Translations under genes and position numbers: made by a program
Assembly: GCA_031376425.1 (NCBI GenBank)
Contig: JANMDR010000275.1
Span: forward strand, 1 to 6,055
Source of the DNA: JANMDR01 sp031376425
GTDB lineage: Bacteria; Pseudomonadota; Gammaproteobacteria; Burkholderiales; Usitatibacteraceae
Direction: 5' to 3'
Length of the DNA: 6,055 nt
Shown: one piece after another, positions 1-6,055 of the stretch
Position numbering within the stretch: the stretch's first letter is position 1
Layout of the letters: every line of letters starts with the position of its first letter
Notes under the pieces: generated by a model
Databases searched by the model: none
What the model was told of the DNA's origin: nothing
Seen by the model: only the letters and a program-made list of their open reading frames with translations

Positions 1-89
1 AGATTTGAACGTGAATGCTGGGTTAGCCCTTCACGACAAAAACAAATGCCGCAAAAACTTACGTTTTACATATTCTTCGCACAGATAAT

Positions 90-377
90 TCAGGCCAAAC
101 TCCCGTCTTTATTGGCTTTTAGGGTTTCCGGACAGCCACTAATTAAATCACCAAAATCACCTGCAAAGCGCGAATCGCCGCGCATCAGCGCATTTTGGGG
201 GATGAGTGTTAAATCTTCTTCATCGGCTGCTTTTAGTAAGGCGAACAAACGCTTGCCTTCAGGGGTTTCGCGTTGACTAGTTGCAGTGGGGGTGGGCGAT
301 ATATTACTTTCTTGCGCCTGCACGGAAACCGCCATAAATAAAGCGGTTACAGTCATTAGTAGCGTAATTTTTTTCAT
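90..377 (-). CDS. Secreted small protein, probable N-terminal stump of a DUF885 family protein
   Basis: A 95-residue open frame, second in a probable minus-strand operon, 43 nt after the stop of the DUF1579-like gene. Seen: a clear Sec signal peptide (Lys2-Lys3, hydrophobic core about 5-18, likely cleavage after VQA at residue 21), a Ser/Thr/Pro-rich linker (24-38), then a segment (about 41-80) with FALLKAADEEDL, PQNALMRGDSRF and GDFGDLIS. From memory of the family, this resembles the start of secreted DUF885 proteins, which are normally around 600 residues. Similarity stops at Ser80; the last 15 residues look unrelated and end at TGA, so the gene is probably truncated by a deletion or insertion. 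No strong Shine-Dalgarno precedes ATG 377, so translation may depend on the upstream gene. It could instead be a genuine small periplasmic protein. The DUF885 link is moderately sure; any function for the stump is unknown. Confidence 0.6.
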   Translation of the reverse strand: MKKITLLMTVTALFMAVSVQAQESNISPTPTATSQRETPEGKRLFALLKAADEEDLTLIPQNALMRGDSRFAGDFGDLISGCPETLKANKDGSLA

Positions 378-420
378 TTTTGTCAGTAGTGATAAGCGTT
401 ATGTGTTGAAAGAAATTTGC

Positions 421-924
421 TCAAGTACGTATAAATTGCATGAACCAATTTTTTTCCCAAGTTTGACCGTTATCTAGAGAGGCATGTTGCTCCCACGTTA
501 CTTCGTTTGCATTTACGCGACACCAAGTACCGCGCGATAAAATCATTCTGCCCTCAAACATGAATTCGCTCGTCCAATGGCCGACATCGCCTTCAAACTT
601 TCCATGGGAAGGTGCATTCACAATGCCATCACGCGCTGCCACCCAAGTATCTGACCATGTGCGTTTGGCGCGATCAAAAGTGCGCATGGCACCTCCAAAA
701 GGGTTGCCATTGTTGTCACGCAGTTCTTCTATGCTCACTAAACCGTCAAGCAGCGTAAAAAACTTGGCTTGTGACTCAAATTCGAGCCACTCCTCACATC
801 CAGCAAGTATTTTTTTAAGCCGATTATTCTGTACTTTCCAAGTACCGTCTAAAAACTGAAATCCTTCTTCAGCGCTAGGCCAAAGCATTGTGGGTTCAAT
901 TGTTGTTGTATCGGATGCAGTCAT
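421..924 (-). CDS. DUF1579-like hypothetical protein (beta-barrel type, cytosolic)
   Basis: A 167-residue protein with no signal peptide or membrane segment. Seen: FLDGTWKV (24-31), GCEEWLEFE (42-50), a Gly/Asn loop NNGNPFGG (71-78), RTFDRAKRTWSDTW (81-94), GKFEGDVG (108-115), and a C-terminal DNGQTWEKNW (151-160) before FMQF. The spaced Trp/Gly pattern (GTW, EW, RTFD...RTWS.TW, WE..NW) matches, from memory, a family of about 150-170 residue DUF1579-like proteins with a predicted lipocalin-like barrel and no established function. The start at 924 is supported by GGTGAG (minus strand, 931-936) six bases upstream and a well-placed promoter; Met13 is a possible later start. It is transcribed ahead of the truncated DUF885 gene and divergently from the ABC operon. 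The gene is clearly real; its role and ligand are unknown. Confidence 0.85.
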   Translation of the reverse strand: MTASDTTTIEPTMLWPSAEEGFQFLDGTWKVQNNRLKKILAGCEEWLEFESQAKFFTLLDGLVSIEELRDNNGNPFGGAMRTFDRAKRTWSDTWVAARDGIVNAPSHGKFEGDVGHWTSEFMFEGRMILSRGTWCRVNANEVTWEQHASLDNGQTWEKNWFMQFIRT

Positions 925-966
925 GTTTCTCTCACCAAAATGAAGTTGTGTAGTAAGGATAACGAC

Positions 967-993
967 GATATAGGTTAATACTTGTCCTATATC
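967..993. promoter_or_regulatory. Operator-like perfect inverted repeat
   Basis: GATATAGG (967-974) and CCTATATC (986-993) are perfect 8-bp arms separated by 11 bases. The arms cover the -10 and part of the -35 of the minus-strand promoter, the usual geometry of a repressor operator. The site lies between two divergent transcription units. No regulator gene is in the window. A transcribed hairpin or terminator reading is less likely because no T-run follows the stem on either strand. Confidence 0.5.
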
Positions 994-995
994 AA
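967..995 (-). promoter_or_regulatory. Sigma70-type promoter for the DUF1579-like gene
   Basis: On the minus strand, TTGATA (990-995; 5 of 6 to TTGACA) is followed by a 17-nt spacer and TATATC (967-972; 4 of 6 to TATAAT). Transcription would begin near 960 and leave a leader of roughly 36 nt before ATG 924. The optimal spacing makes this the best promoter I can see in the window. Not experimentally known. Confidence 0.55.
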
Positions 996-1174
996 ATGTT
1001 TTAAAAAAATAATCTAATCCGCAGCCATCAAAAGGGGCTAGCAGGTGTTTGGTGGAGGTTTAATCCGCATTTTCCGCACTTCGTCGCACTGCGCTGCTCT
1101 TTTGTCCTGCAAGCCGGTCTAATGCATCCTGCACAATTTTTCAAATCCAACTCAAAAATTATTAGGGAGCTACT

Positions 1175-2074
1175 ATGCTGCAACTCGATGCCGTCACCCA
1201 TATTTACGCCAATGGCACTAAAGCTTTGGATAATTGTACTTTGCAGATTCCTAAGGGTATGTTTGGTTTGTTGGGGCCTAACGGTGCGGGTAAATCTTCT
1301 TTGATGCGCTGCATTGCTACATTGCAAACACCGTCAGCGGGCACAATTTCATTTGGCGATATTAATGTTGTGCAGCAACCAGAAAAGCTGCGAGCAACCT
1401 TGGGCTATTTGCCGCAAGATTTTGGGGTGTATCCACGGGTATCGGCGCTGGATTTACTGGATCATTTGGCGGTGCTAAAAGGGGTGGGCAATAAGGGCGA
1501 GCGTAAAGACACCGTAGAAACCTTGCTCAACCAAGTTAATTTATGGTCGGTGCGTAAGAAGGCGGTGGCGGGGTTTTCGGGTGGGATGCGGCAGCGCTTT
1601 GGTATTGCGCAAGCGCTGATTGGTAATCCATCGCTCATCATTGTGGACGAGCCTACAGCAGGTTTGGACCCTGAGGAGCGTAATCGCTTCAATAACTTAT
1701 TATCCGAAATTGGTGAGAATGTAGTAGTAATTTTATCCACCCACATCGTGGATGATGTGACTGACCTGTGCGCCCGTATGGCGATCATCGTGAATGGCAA
1801 AATTGTGCAAACCGGTGCGCCGCATGAACTGGTAAAAAGCTTAGAGGGTCGGGTATGGCGGCGCACAATTGCCAAGGTGGCGCTAGCAGATTACCAATCC
1901 CGCATGAATGTGATTTCTACGCGGCTTCGTGGTGGCGAAACTTTGATCCACGTCGCGGCAAATTCGCCACCAGAAACGGGTTTTGAGGCTGTGGAAGGTA
2001 GTTTAGAAGATTTGTACTTTGCAACGATTGCCGATGCCCGTAAGCAATCTGCAATAGCTGCAATAGCCGCATAA
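1175..2074 (+). CDS. ABC transporter ATP-binding protein, partner of the downstream permease/peptidase
   Basis: A 299-residue ATPase that should bind and hydrolyse ATP on the cytoplasmic side to power the permease encoded next. Seen: Walker A GPNGAGKSS (34-42), Q-loop YLPQ (78-81), signature FSGGM (134-138, a variant of LSGGQ common in ABC-2-type exporters), Walker B LIIVDEP with catalytic Glu159, D-loop GLD (163-165), and switch His190 in STH. A C-terminal extension of about 80 residues follows, ending in an Ala-rich tail. Length is normal for BcrA/CcmA-like exporter ATPases. ATG 1175 is preceded by AGGGAG at five bases, a good Shine-Dalgarno. The stop lies 6 bp before the permease start, so the two are co-transcribed and probably coupled in translation. 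With a single ATPase gene and a duplicated permease, a homodimer of this subunit is expected (inference). All catalytic motifs are intact. The transported substrate cannot be read from the ATPase. Confidence 0.96.
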   Translation: MLQLDAVTHIYANGTKALDNCTLQIPKGMFGLLGPNGAGKSSLMRCIATLQTPSAGTISFGDINVVQQPEKLRATLGYLPQDFGVYPRVSALDLLDHLAVLKGVGNKGERKDTVETLLNQVNLWSVRKKAVAGFSGGMRQRFGIAQALIGNPSLIIVDEPTAGLDPEERNRFNNLLSEIGENVVVILSTHIVDDVTDLCARMAIIVNGKIVQTGAPHELVKSLEGRVWRRTIAKVALADYQSRMNVISTRLRGGETLIHVAANSPPETGFEAVEGSLEDLYFATIADARKQSAIAAIAA

Positions 2075-2086
2075 GGAACGATGATG
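2073..2086 (+). promoter_or_regulatory. Ribosome binding site overlapping the ATPase stop, with two tandem ATG starts
   Basis: AAGGA (2073-2077) overlaps the TAA stop of the ATPase gene (2072-2074). ATG occurs twice in tandem at 2081 and 2084. The distance from AAGGA is 3 nt to the first ATG and 6 nt to the second, so the second Met may be the preferred start. The overlap suggests that ribosomes finishing the ATPase re-initiate here. Confidence 0.5.
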
Positions 2087-5000
2087 CTAACTAAAATTGC
2101 GGCGTTTGAACTACGCTATCAGTTGCGCTCACCTTTATTTGTGGTGGGTTTTTTAATCTTCTTCTTACTGGCTTTTGGTGCCACCACGATTGACCAAATA
2201 CAAATAGGCGGGCGCGGTAACGTCAATCTAAATTCGCCCTTTGCCATATTGCAAACACTCGGCATCATGAATGTGTTTGCAATTTTTGTAATCACTGCAT
2301 TTGTGGCTAATGTCGTAATTCGGGATGATGAAACTGGTTTCGCACCCATATTGCGCGCCACGCGGGTGACGAAGTTCGATTACTTAGTGGGGCGGTTTTC
2401 CGGTGCTGTGCTAGTGGCTTTTTTAGTAACAGTCAGTGTGCCTTTGGGTATTTTAATCGGGTCGTGGATGCCGTGGATTGATCAAGAAAAATTGGGTGCT
2501 CTAGCGATCTCGCATTATTTTTATGCCTTGTTCTTCTTTGGATTACCCACTGTATTGGTGATGAGTGCAGGATTCTTTTCGCTGGCTACGGCAACCCGAT
2601 CAATGATGTGGACCTACGTTGGTGTGGTGGGGTTTTTGGTGTTGTATATTACCGCCCGCTTACTCCTGCGTGACCCTGCTTACGATACTTTTAGCGCAAT
2701 GGCTGACCCTTTTGGTGTCGGCGCTTTACGGTTGATAACGAAGTATTGGACCGCTACTGATCGTAACACCCTATTGCCGCCGATTGCGGGCTTGCTGTTG
2801 TATAACCGCTTGCTTTGGTTAGGTATTGGCGTGGCGCTGTTTGGCTTGGCTTACGCTATTTTTAAGTTTGAGGTGAAGGGAACAAAAGCCGCGAAAAAAA
2901 CTGAGGTAGAAAAACTTGATCCCGCACCGGCCATGAAGCCGCTATCTGCAACTGAAGCAACTTCCAGCACGCGGCGGCAGCAATTCATGGCGCTTACGCG
3001 TTTTGATATGGGTTTTGTATTTAAAAGCCCCGCGTTTTTTGTGCTGCTAGCAATAGGGGTGTTCAATGCTTTTGTATCGATGGCGGGCACGGTAGATTTT
3101 CGTGGCACCGCTACTTTCCCCGTCACCCGCGCCATGGTTGAAGCGGTAAACAATTCGTTTTCTATGATCCCCATGATCATCGCAATTTACTATGCGGGTG
3201 AATTGGTTTGGCGTGATCGTGAGCGTCGCGTCCATGAAATTGTTGATGCCACTGCTGCACCAGATTGGGCGTTTGTGGTGCCGAAAGTATTGGCGATTAC
3301 CTTGGTGTTGCTTGCGAGCTACAGCGTGGCTGTAGTCACGGCAATGCTATTTCAATTATTTTACGGCTATACCAATCTTGAGCCGATGGCGTATTTGCTA
3401 TGGTTCATTGTGCCCGGTGTTATAGCGGCCTTTTTACTGGCAATGTTGTCCGTATTTGTGCAGGCCATGGTGCCGCATAAATTTATGGGCTGGGCGGTGA
3501 TGCTAGTGTACTTGGTGGCGTCAATCACCTTTAACACCATTGGCCTTGAGCATAATTTATATAACTACGCAGGTGAGCCGAGTGTGCCCTTATCTGACAT
3601 GAACGGCATGGGGCGTTTTTGGGTAGGCCGTGCATGGTTTCAAGCCTACTGGATTGCGTTTGCATTGATGTTGCTCGTGGCTACGCATTTGCTCTGGCGT
3701 CGCGGTGCTGAAACACGCTTAAAACCTAGATTTGCGCGCCTTCGTAGCCGCTTCACCGGCGTACCTGCCATGCTGTTTTGTGGTGCGGCAATATCGTGGG
3801 TAGCGTTAGGCGCATTCATTTTTTATAACACCAATGTGCTCAATGATTACCGTACCCAACCGCAACAAGAACAGCGTTTGGCCGATTATGAAAAGCAATT
3901 ACTAGCCTTTGAAAACCTGCCGCAGCCAAAAATTACCGACGTTGTTTTTGATGTGCAATTATTTCCAAAAGATGCACGTGCACTAACCACAGGCAGCTAC
4001 ACCATCGAAAACCGCACGGGCAGGCCGTTGCAGCAGGTACATATACGCTGGGTACCACCGTTAAAAATGCAAGCTTTGGAAGTTGAGGGCGGCGTGTTTG
4101 AGAAGGAATATAAGGAATTCGATTACCGTATTTATAAATTTGCCAAAAGCATGGAGCCTAATGAAAAGCGCATTATCAAGTTCACAACCTTGCTAGAGCA
4201 ACGAGGTTTCCCCAATAGTGCACCGCTTACACGCATTGTTGATAACGGCTCGTTTATAGATAATTTTTCCTTTGCACCAATACTGGGTATGAGCCGCGAT
4301 ATGCTGCTACAAGACCGCAGCAAACGCCGTAAATACGACCTTCCGGCGGAACTGCGCCCTGCAAAACTAGAAGATGAAACTGCGATTGCTACGCATTATT
4401 TACGTGCCGATAGCGATTGGGTAAACGCGCAAATTAGCGTCACTACCGATGCCGACCAAACACCGATTGCGCCAGGCTATATTGTGTCCGATAAAACGAA
4501 TGGCGCAAGGCGCACGATAGTGACTAAAACCGAAGCGCCGATTCATAACTTTTTCTCGATACAATCGGCACGTTACGCAGAAAAGCACGCAACGTGGACT
4601 AATACCGATGGTAAACCCGTTGATCTTGCTGTGTACTATCACCCACCCCATGCGCACAATGTGCAGCGGATGCTGGACGCGATGAAAGTTTCGCTGCAAA
4701 CATTTAGCGAACGCTTCGCGCCCTATCAATTTAAGCAAGCGCGGGTGATCGAGTTTCCAGCCTATGCCAACTTTGCGCAAGCCTTTGCTAACACCATGCC
4801 CTATTCTGAAGGTATTGGTTTTATTCAAAATTTTGATGAAACTAAAGCAGATAAATCAGTTGATTTAGTCACCTATGTTACCGCGCATGAAATTGGGCAT
4901 CAATGGTGGGGCCATCAGGTGATTGGCGCTAATAAACAGGGCATGACATTAATGAGTGAGAGCTTTGCGCAATATTCAGCTTTATTGGTGATGGAGAAGC

Positions 5001-5677
5001 TTTACGGAAAAGAGCAAATTCGTAAATTTTTAAAAGGCGAATTAGACCGTTATTTGCGCAATCGCGGCGGTGAAATTGTCGAAGAGCTGCCGCTTAATCG
5101 CGTTGAGAATCAAGGTTATATTCATTACCAAAAAGGTGGCTTGGCGATGTACTGGCTAAAAGAAGTGGTGGGTGAGGAAGTGGTGAACCGCGCCTTGCAA
5201 AAGTTGCTTGCCAAGTACGCATTCAAAGCCGCGCCCTATCCTTCTTCAACGGACTTCATTACCATGTTGCGCGCCGAAGCAGGGCCTGCACATGATCAAC
5301 TGATTACCGATTTATTTGAAAAAATTACCTTGGTAGATATGAAAGCCACCGATGCCAAAGCCAAGAAAACGGCCGATGGCAAGTATGAAGTGACGTTCAC
5401 TGTTGAGGGCAAAAAACTCTATGCCGATGGCAAAGGCAAGGAAACCGAAGCGCCCTTGGATGAGCCTATTGATGTCGGTATGTTCAGCGAGGAACCGGGT
5501 AAAACCGGCTACAAGAAAGAATCTGTTTTAGCCTTTGAGCGCCGTAATCTGAAAACGGGAAAACAAACTGTGACGCTGGTGGTGGCTGCGTTACCAAAAT
5601 TTGTAGGCGTCGATCCCTACAACAAACGGATTGACCGCAATTCCGATGATAATTTGACGAAGGTGGTGTTAGATTAG
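2081..5677 (+). CDS. ABC-2-type permease fused to M1-family (gluzincin) metallopeptidase
   Basis: A 1198-residue inner-membrane protein. Module 1 (about 1-265) has six likely membrane helices, near 17-37, 60-80, 106-130, 143-171, 175-196 and 244-263. A charged linker (264-300) leads to module 2 (about 301-540), again with about six helices. A further helix (562-583) makes about 13, placing the C-terminal half in the periplasm. That half (about 615-1198) is an M1-like peptidase: PYSEG with Glu910 at the GXMEN position, zinc motif HEIGH (936-940) followed by QWWGH, third ligand probably Glu960 in MSESFAQY, catalytic Tyr near YQKGG (Tyr1016 or Tyr1013), and a beta-rich tail ending in VDPYNKRIDRNSDDN. 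From memory, databases call this architecture 'ABC transporter permease/M1 family aminopeptidase', usually about 1200 residues. It is cognate to the ATPase just upstream. Coupled peptide transport and cleavage is inference; the substrate is unknown. No frameshift is visible. Confidence 0.94.
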   Translation: MMLTKIAAFELRYQLRSPLFVVGFLIFFLLAFGATTIDQIQIGGRGNVNLNSPFAILQTLGIMNVFAIFVITAFVANVVIRDDETGFAPILRATRVTKFDYLVGRFSGAVLVAFLVTVSVPLGILIGSWMPWIDQEKLGALAISHYFYALFFFGLPTVLVMSAGFFSLATATRSMMWTYVGVVGFLVLYITARLLLRDPAYDTFSAMADPFGVGALRLITKYWTATDRNTLLPPIAGLLLYNRLLWLGIGVALFGLAYAIFKFEVKGTKAAKKTEVEKLDPAPAMKPLSATEATSSTRRQQFMALTRFDMGFVFKSPAFFVLLAIGVFNAFVSMAGTVDFRGTATFPVTRAMVEAVNNSFSMIPMIIAIYYAGELVWRDRERRVHEIVDATAAPDWAFVVPKVLAITLVLLASYSVAVVTAMLFQLFYGYTNLEPMAYLLWFIVPGVIAAFLLAMLSVFVQAMVPHKFMGWAVMLVYLVASITFNTIGLEHNLYNYAGEPSVPLSDMNGMGRFWVGRAWFQAYWIAFALMLLVATHLLWRRGAETRLKPRFARLRSRFTGVPAMLFCGAAISWVALGAFIFYNTNVLNDYRTQPQQEQRLADYEKQLLAFENLPQPKITDVVFDVQLFPKDARALTTGSYTIENRTGRPLQQVHIRWVPPLKMQALEVEGGVFEKEYKEFDYRIYKFAKSMEPNEKRIIKFTTLLEQRGFPNSAPLTRIVDNGSFIDNFSFAPILGMSRDMLLQDRSKRRKYDLPAELRPAKLEDETAIATHYLRADSDWVNAQISVTTDADQTPIAPGYIVSDKTNGARRTIVTKTEAPIHNFFSIQSARYAEKHATWTNTDGKPVDLAVYYHPPHAHNVQRMLDAMKVSLQTFSERFAPYQFKQARVIEFPAYANFAQAFANTMPYSEGIGFIQNFDETKADKSVDLVTYVTAHEIGHQWWGHQVIGANKQGMTLMSESFAQYSALLVMEKLYGKEQIRKFLKGELDRYLRNRGGEIVEELPLNRVENQGYIHYQKGGLAMYWLKEVVGEEVVNRALQKLLAKYAFKAAPYPSSTDFITMLRAEAGPAHDQLITDLFEKITLVDMKATDAKAKKTADGKYEVTFTVEGKKLYADGKGKETEAPLDEPIDVGMFSEEPGKTGYKKESVLAFERRNLKTGKQTVTLVVAALPKFVGVDPYNKRIDRNSDDNLTKVVLD

Positions 5678-5690
5678 GTTTTTGATATAG

Positions 5691-5729
5691 CTGAAGATGC
5701 TTTTATTTTGGGCATCTTCAGATATTTTT
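5691..5729 (+). terminator. Intrinsic terminator of the ABC/M1 operon
   Basis: CTGAAGATGC (5691-5700) and GCATCTTCAG (5712-5721) form a perfect 10-bp stem with an 11-nt loop, 13 nt after the permease/peptidase stop. ATAT on both sides can extend it past a 2-nt bulge. T5725-T5729 follows shortly after, as expected for Rho-independent termination of the plus strand. The minus strand lacks a T-run after the stem, so termination of the convergent toxin remnant is less certain. Confidence 0.7.
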
Positions 5730-5753
5730 CTGCATCGAGGCAGCGCCAAGAAA

Positions 5754-5915
5754 TCAATAATCGATTTCTTTTTGATGGCGAATAGCGAGCACGATGACCG
5801 TGGTGTTTTCGATTTGATAGAGTGCAATATAGCCACTTCCACCAAATTCAATCACAAGTTCACGTATGTTCGGATCAGTAGAACTGGCTGCTCTTCCGGC
5901 ATTGGGCGCAGCCAC
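5754..5915 (-). pseudogene. RelE/ParE-family toxin, C-terminal remnant
   Basis: The minus-strand frame ending at TGA 5754-5756 encodes about 53 residues, including APNAGRAASS, NIRELVIEFG, GSGYIALYQ, TTVIVLAIRHQKE and a terminal IDY. This matches from memory the second half of RelE/ParE ribonuclease/gyrase-type toxins: GR, then RELVI.FG..GY.ALY, then a V..LA.RHQKE strand. Full members have about 95-105 residues. Here the frame is closed by TGA at 5916-5918, and the N-terminal helices are absent from all nearby frames, so about half the gene is missing. GTG 5913 could start a short peptide, but that would not be a complete toxin. No antitoxin gene is visible upstream (towards 6055), where an unrelated hairpin and plus-strand gene begin. 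The remnant is convergent with the ABC/M1 operon. The family assignment is fairly sure; whether the remnant is inactive is inference. Confidence 0.7.
5885..5914. repeat. 7-bp inverted repeat at the broken end of the toxin gene
   Basis: TGGCTGC (5885-5891) and GCAGCCA (5908-5914) are perfect arms with a 16-nt spacer. The outer arm ends one base from the last position of the toxin reading frame. It may be chance, or a small hairpin linked to the rearrangement that removed the toxin N-terminus. Confidence 0.3.
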
Positions 5916-5953
5916 TCATGGCACTCGGTTAAGCCCTGACGCCCCTTAAAAAG

Positions 5954-6028
5954 GTGGGCTGAGCACTCAAGTAGATGGTAATCTTTTGTTGCGAAACGAA
6001 AACCACCATCTATCGGAGGTCAGCCCAC
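5954..6028 (+). promoter_or_regulatory. Nested three-tier hairpin abutting a start codon (mobile-element end or leader RNA)
   Basis: The outer stem is GTGGGCTGA (5954-5962) with TCAGCCCAC (6020-6028), 9 bp perfect. The middle stem is TAGATGGT (5972-5979) with ACCATCTA (6005-6012), 8 bp perfect. The inner stem is TTTTGTT (5984-5990) with AACGAAAA (5995-6002), which has one bulged G and a GCGA loop of the GNRA type. GGAGGT (6015-6020) lies in the unpaired strand between the outer and middle stems, and ATG 6029 follows the outer stem directly. This order argues for a structured leader controlling translation, or for the folded end of an insertion sequence or REP-like element. I do not recognise the family. 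Confidence 0.5.
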
Positions 6029-6055
6029 ATGAAGGATAGCAAACTTGAACGGTTG
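6029..6055 (+). CDS. Start of an unidentified gene, cut by the window end
   Basis: ATG 6029 opens a frame reading MKDSKLERL to the window edge. The call rests on the Shine-Dalgarno GGAGGT (6015-6020), a near-ideal match 8 nt before the ATG. Nine residues are too few to identify a family. The hairpin leader and the broken toxin gene next to it make a transposase or other mobile-element gene a reasonable guess, but only a guess. Confidence 0.5.

Larger units (their letters stand above)
925..1174. other. Divergent intergenic region
   Basis: These 250 bp separate the minus-strand operon from the ABC/M1 operon. The left part is AT-rich (A7 run at 1003-1009) and holds the promoter/operator described separately. 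The part around 1020-1130 is more GC-rich, and I see no gene in it. No convincing plus-strand -35/-10 pair could be found for the ABC operon; TTGTCC (982-987) lacks a good -10 at the right distance. AGGGAG (1164-1169), five bases before ATG 1175, is the ribosome binding site of the ATPase gene. Confidence 0.6.

Noticed and set aside
22..36. Left-edge GGTTAGCCCT resembling GGTTAAGCCCT near 5929, as possible flanking repeats of an island
   Set aside because: The match is about ten bases with an indel and no further similarity on either side, so chance is sufficient.
982..1015. Possible plus-strand promoter for the ABC operon using TTGTCC as -35
   Set aside because: No TATAAT-like hexamer lies 16-18 bases downstream; the nearest candidates need spacers of 14 or 22.
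1028..1327. Minus-strand open frame of 99 codons across the intergenic region and ATPase start
   Set aside because: It overlaps the Walker A coding region antisense, and its predicted protein has no motif or clear ribosome binding site.
1462..1875. Minus-strand open frame of 137 codons antisense to the ABC ATPase
   Set aside because: It overlaps the signature, Walker B and H-loop coding sequence, with basic low-complexity content and no family resemblance.
4400..4828. Minus-strand open frame of 142 codons inside the peptidase domain
   Set aside because: It lies wholly antisense to well-conserved M1 sequence, has no recognisable motif, and follows from codon bias of the real gene.
5921..5962. 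Integron attC-like sequence (TTAAGCC followed by GACGCC)
   Set aside because: The matching L' and R' boxes needed to fold an attC site are not present, and there is no integrase or second cassette site in view.

Overview
The window looks like chromosomal DNA of a Gram-negative proteobacterium, most likely gamma- or betaproteobacterial. I judge this from Sec signal peptides, strong Shine-Dalgarno sites, a sigma70-like promoter, and an inner-membrane exporter carrying a periplasmic peptidase domain. Base composition is moderate. The species cannot be fixed from the sequence alone.

Layout. Positions 90-924 hold two minus-strand genes in a probable operon. Transcribed first is a cytosolic DUF1579-like protein of 167 residues (421-924). 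After it comes a 95-residue secreted protein (90-377) that looks like the N-terminal stump of a DUF885 protein. Positions 925-1174 are intergenic and contain a perfect 8-bp inverted repeat interleaved with a good minus-strand promoter. Positions 1175-5677 hold a compact plus-strand operon: an ABC ATPase (299 residues), then, 6 bp later, a 1198-residue membrane protein. That protein fuses two ABC-2-type permease modules, an extra membrane helix and an M1 (gluzincin) metallopeptidase domain. A 10-bp stem with a T-run at 5691-5729 closes the operon.

The right flank is remodelled. A minus-strand RelE/ParE toxin C-terminus (5754-5915) has no intact N-terminus and no visible antitoxin. A nested 75-nt hairpin (5954-6028) then holds a strong ribosome binding site and ends directly against the start codon of a gene that runs off the window.

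How the genes work together (inference). The ATPase probably homodimerises and drives the duplicated permease. The permease C-terminus is placed in the periplasm and carries a zinc peptidase, so peptide transport and peptide cleavage would be coupled in one complex. The ABC/M1 arrangement is recognisable as a known but poorly characterised family. The more unusual material lies in its details (active-site spacing, internal duplication) and in the flanking hairpin and broken genes.
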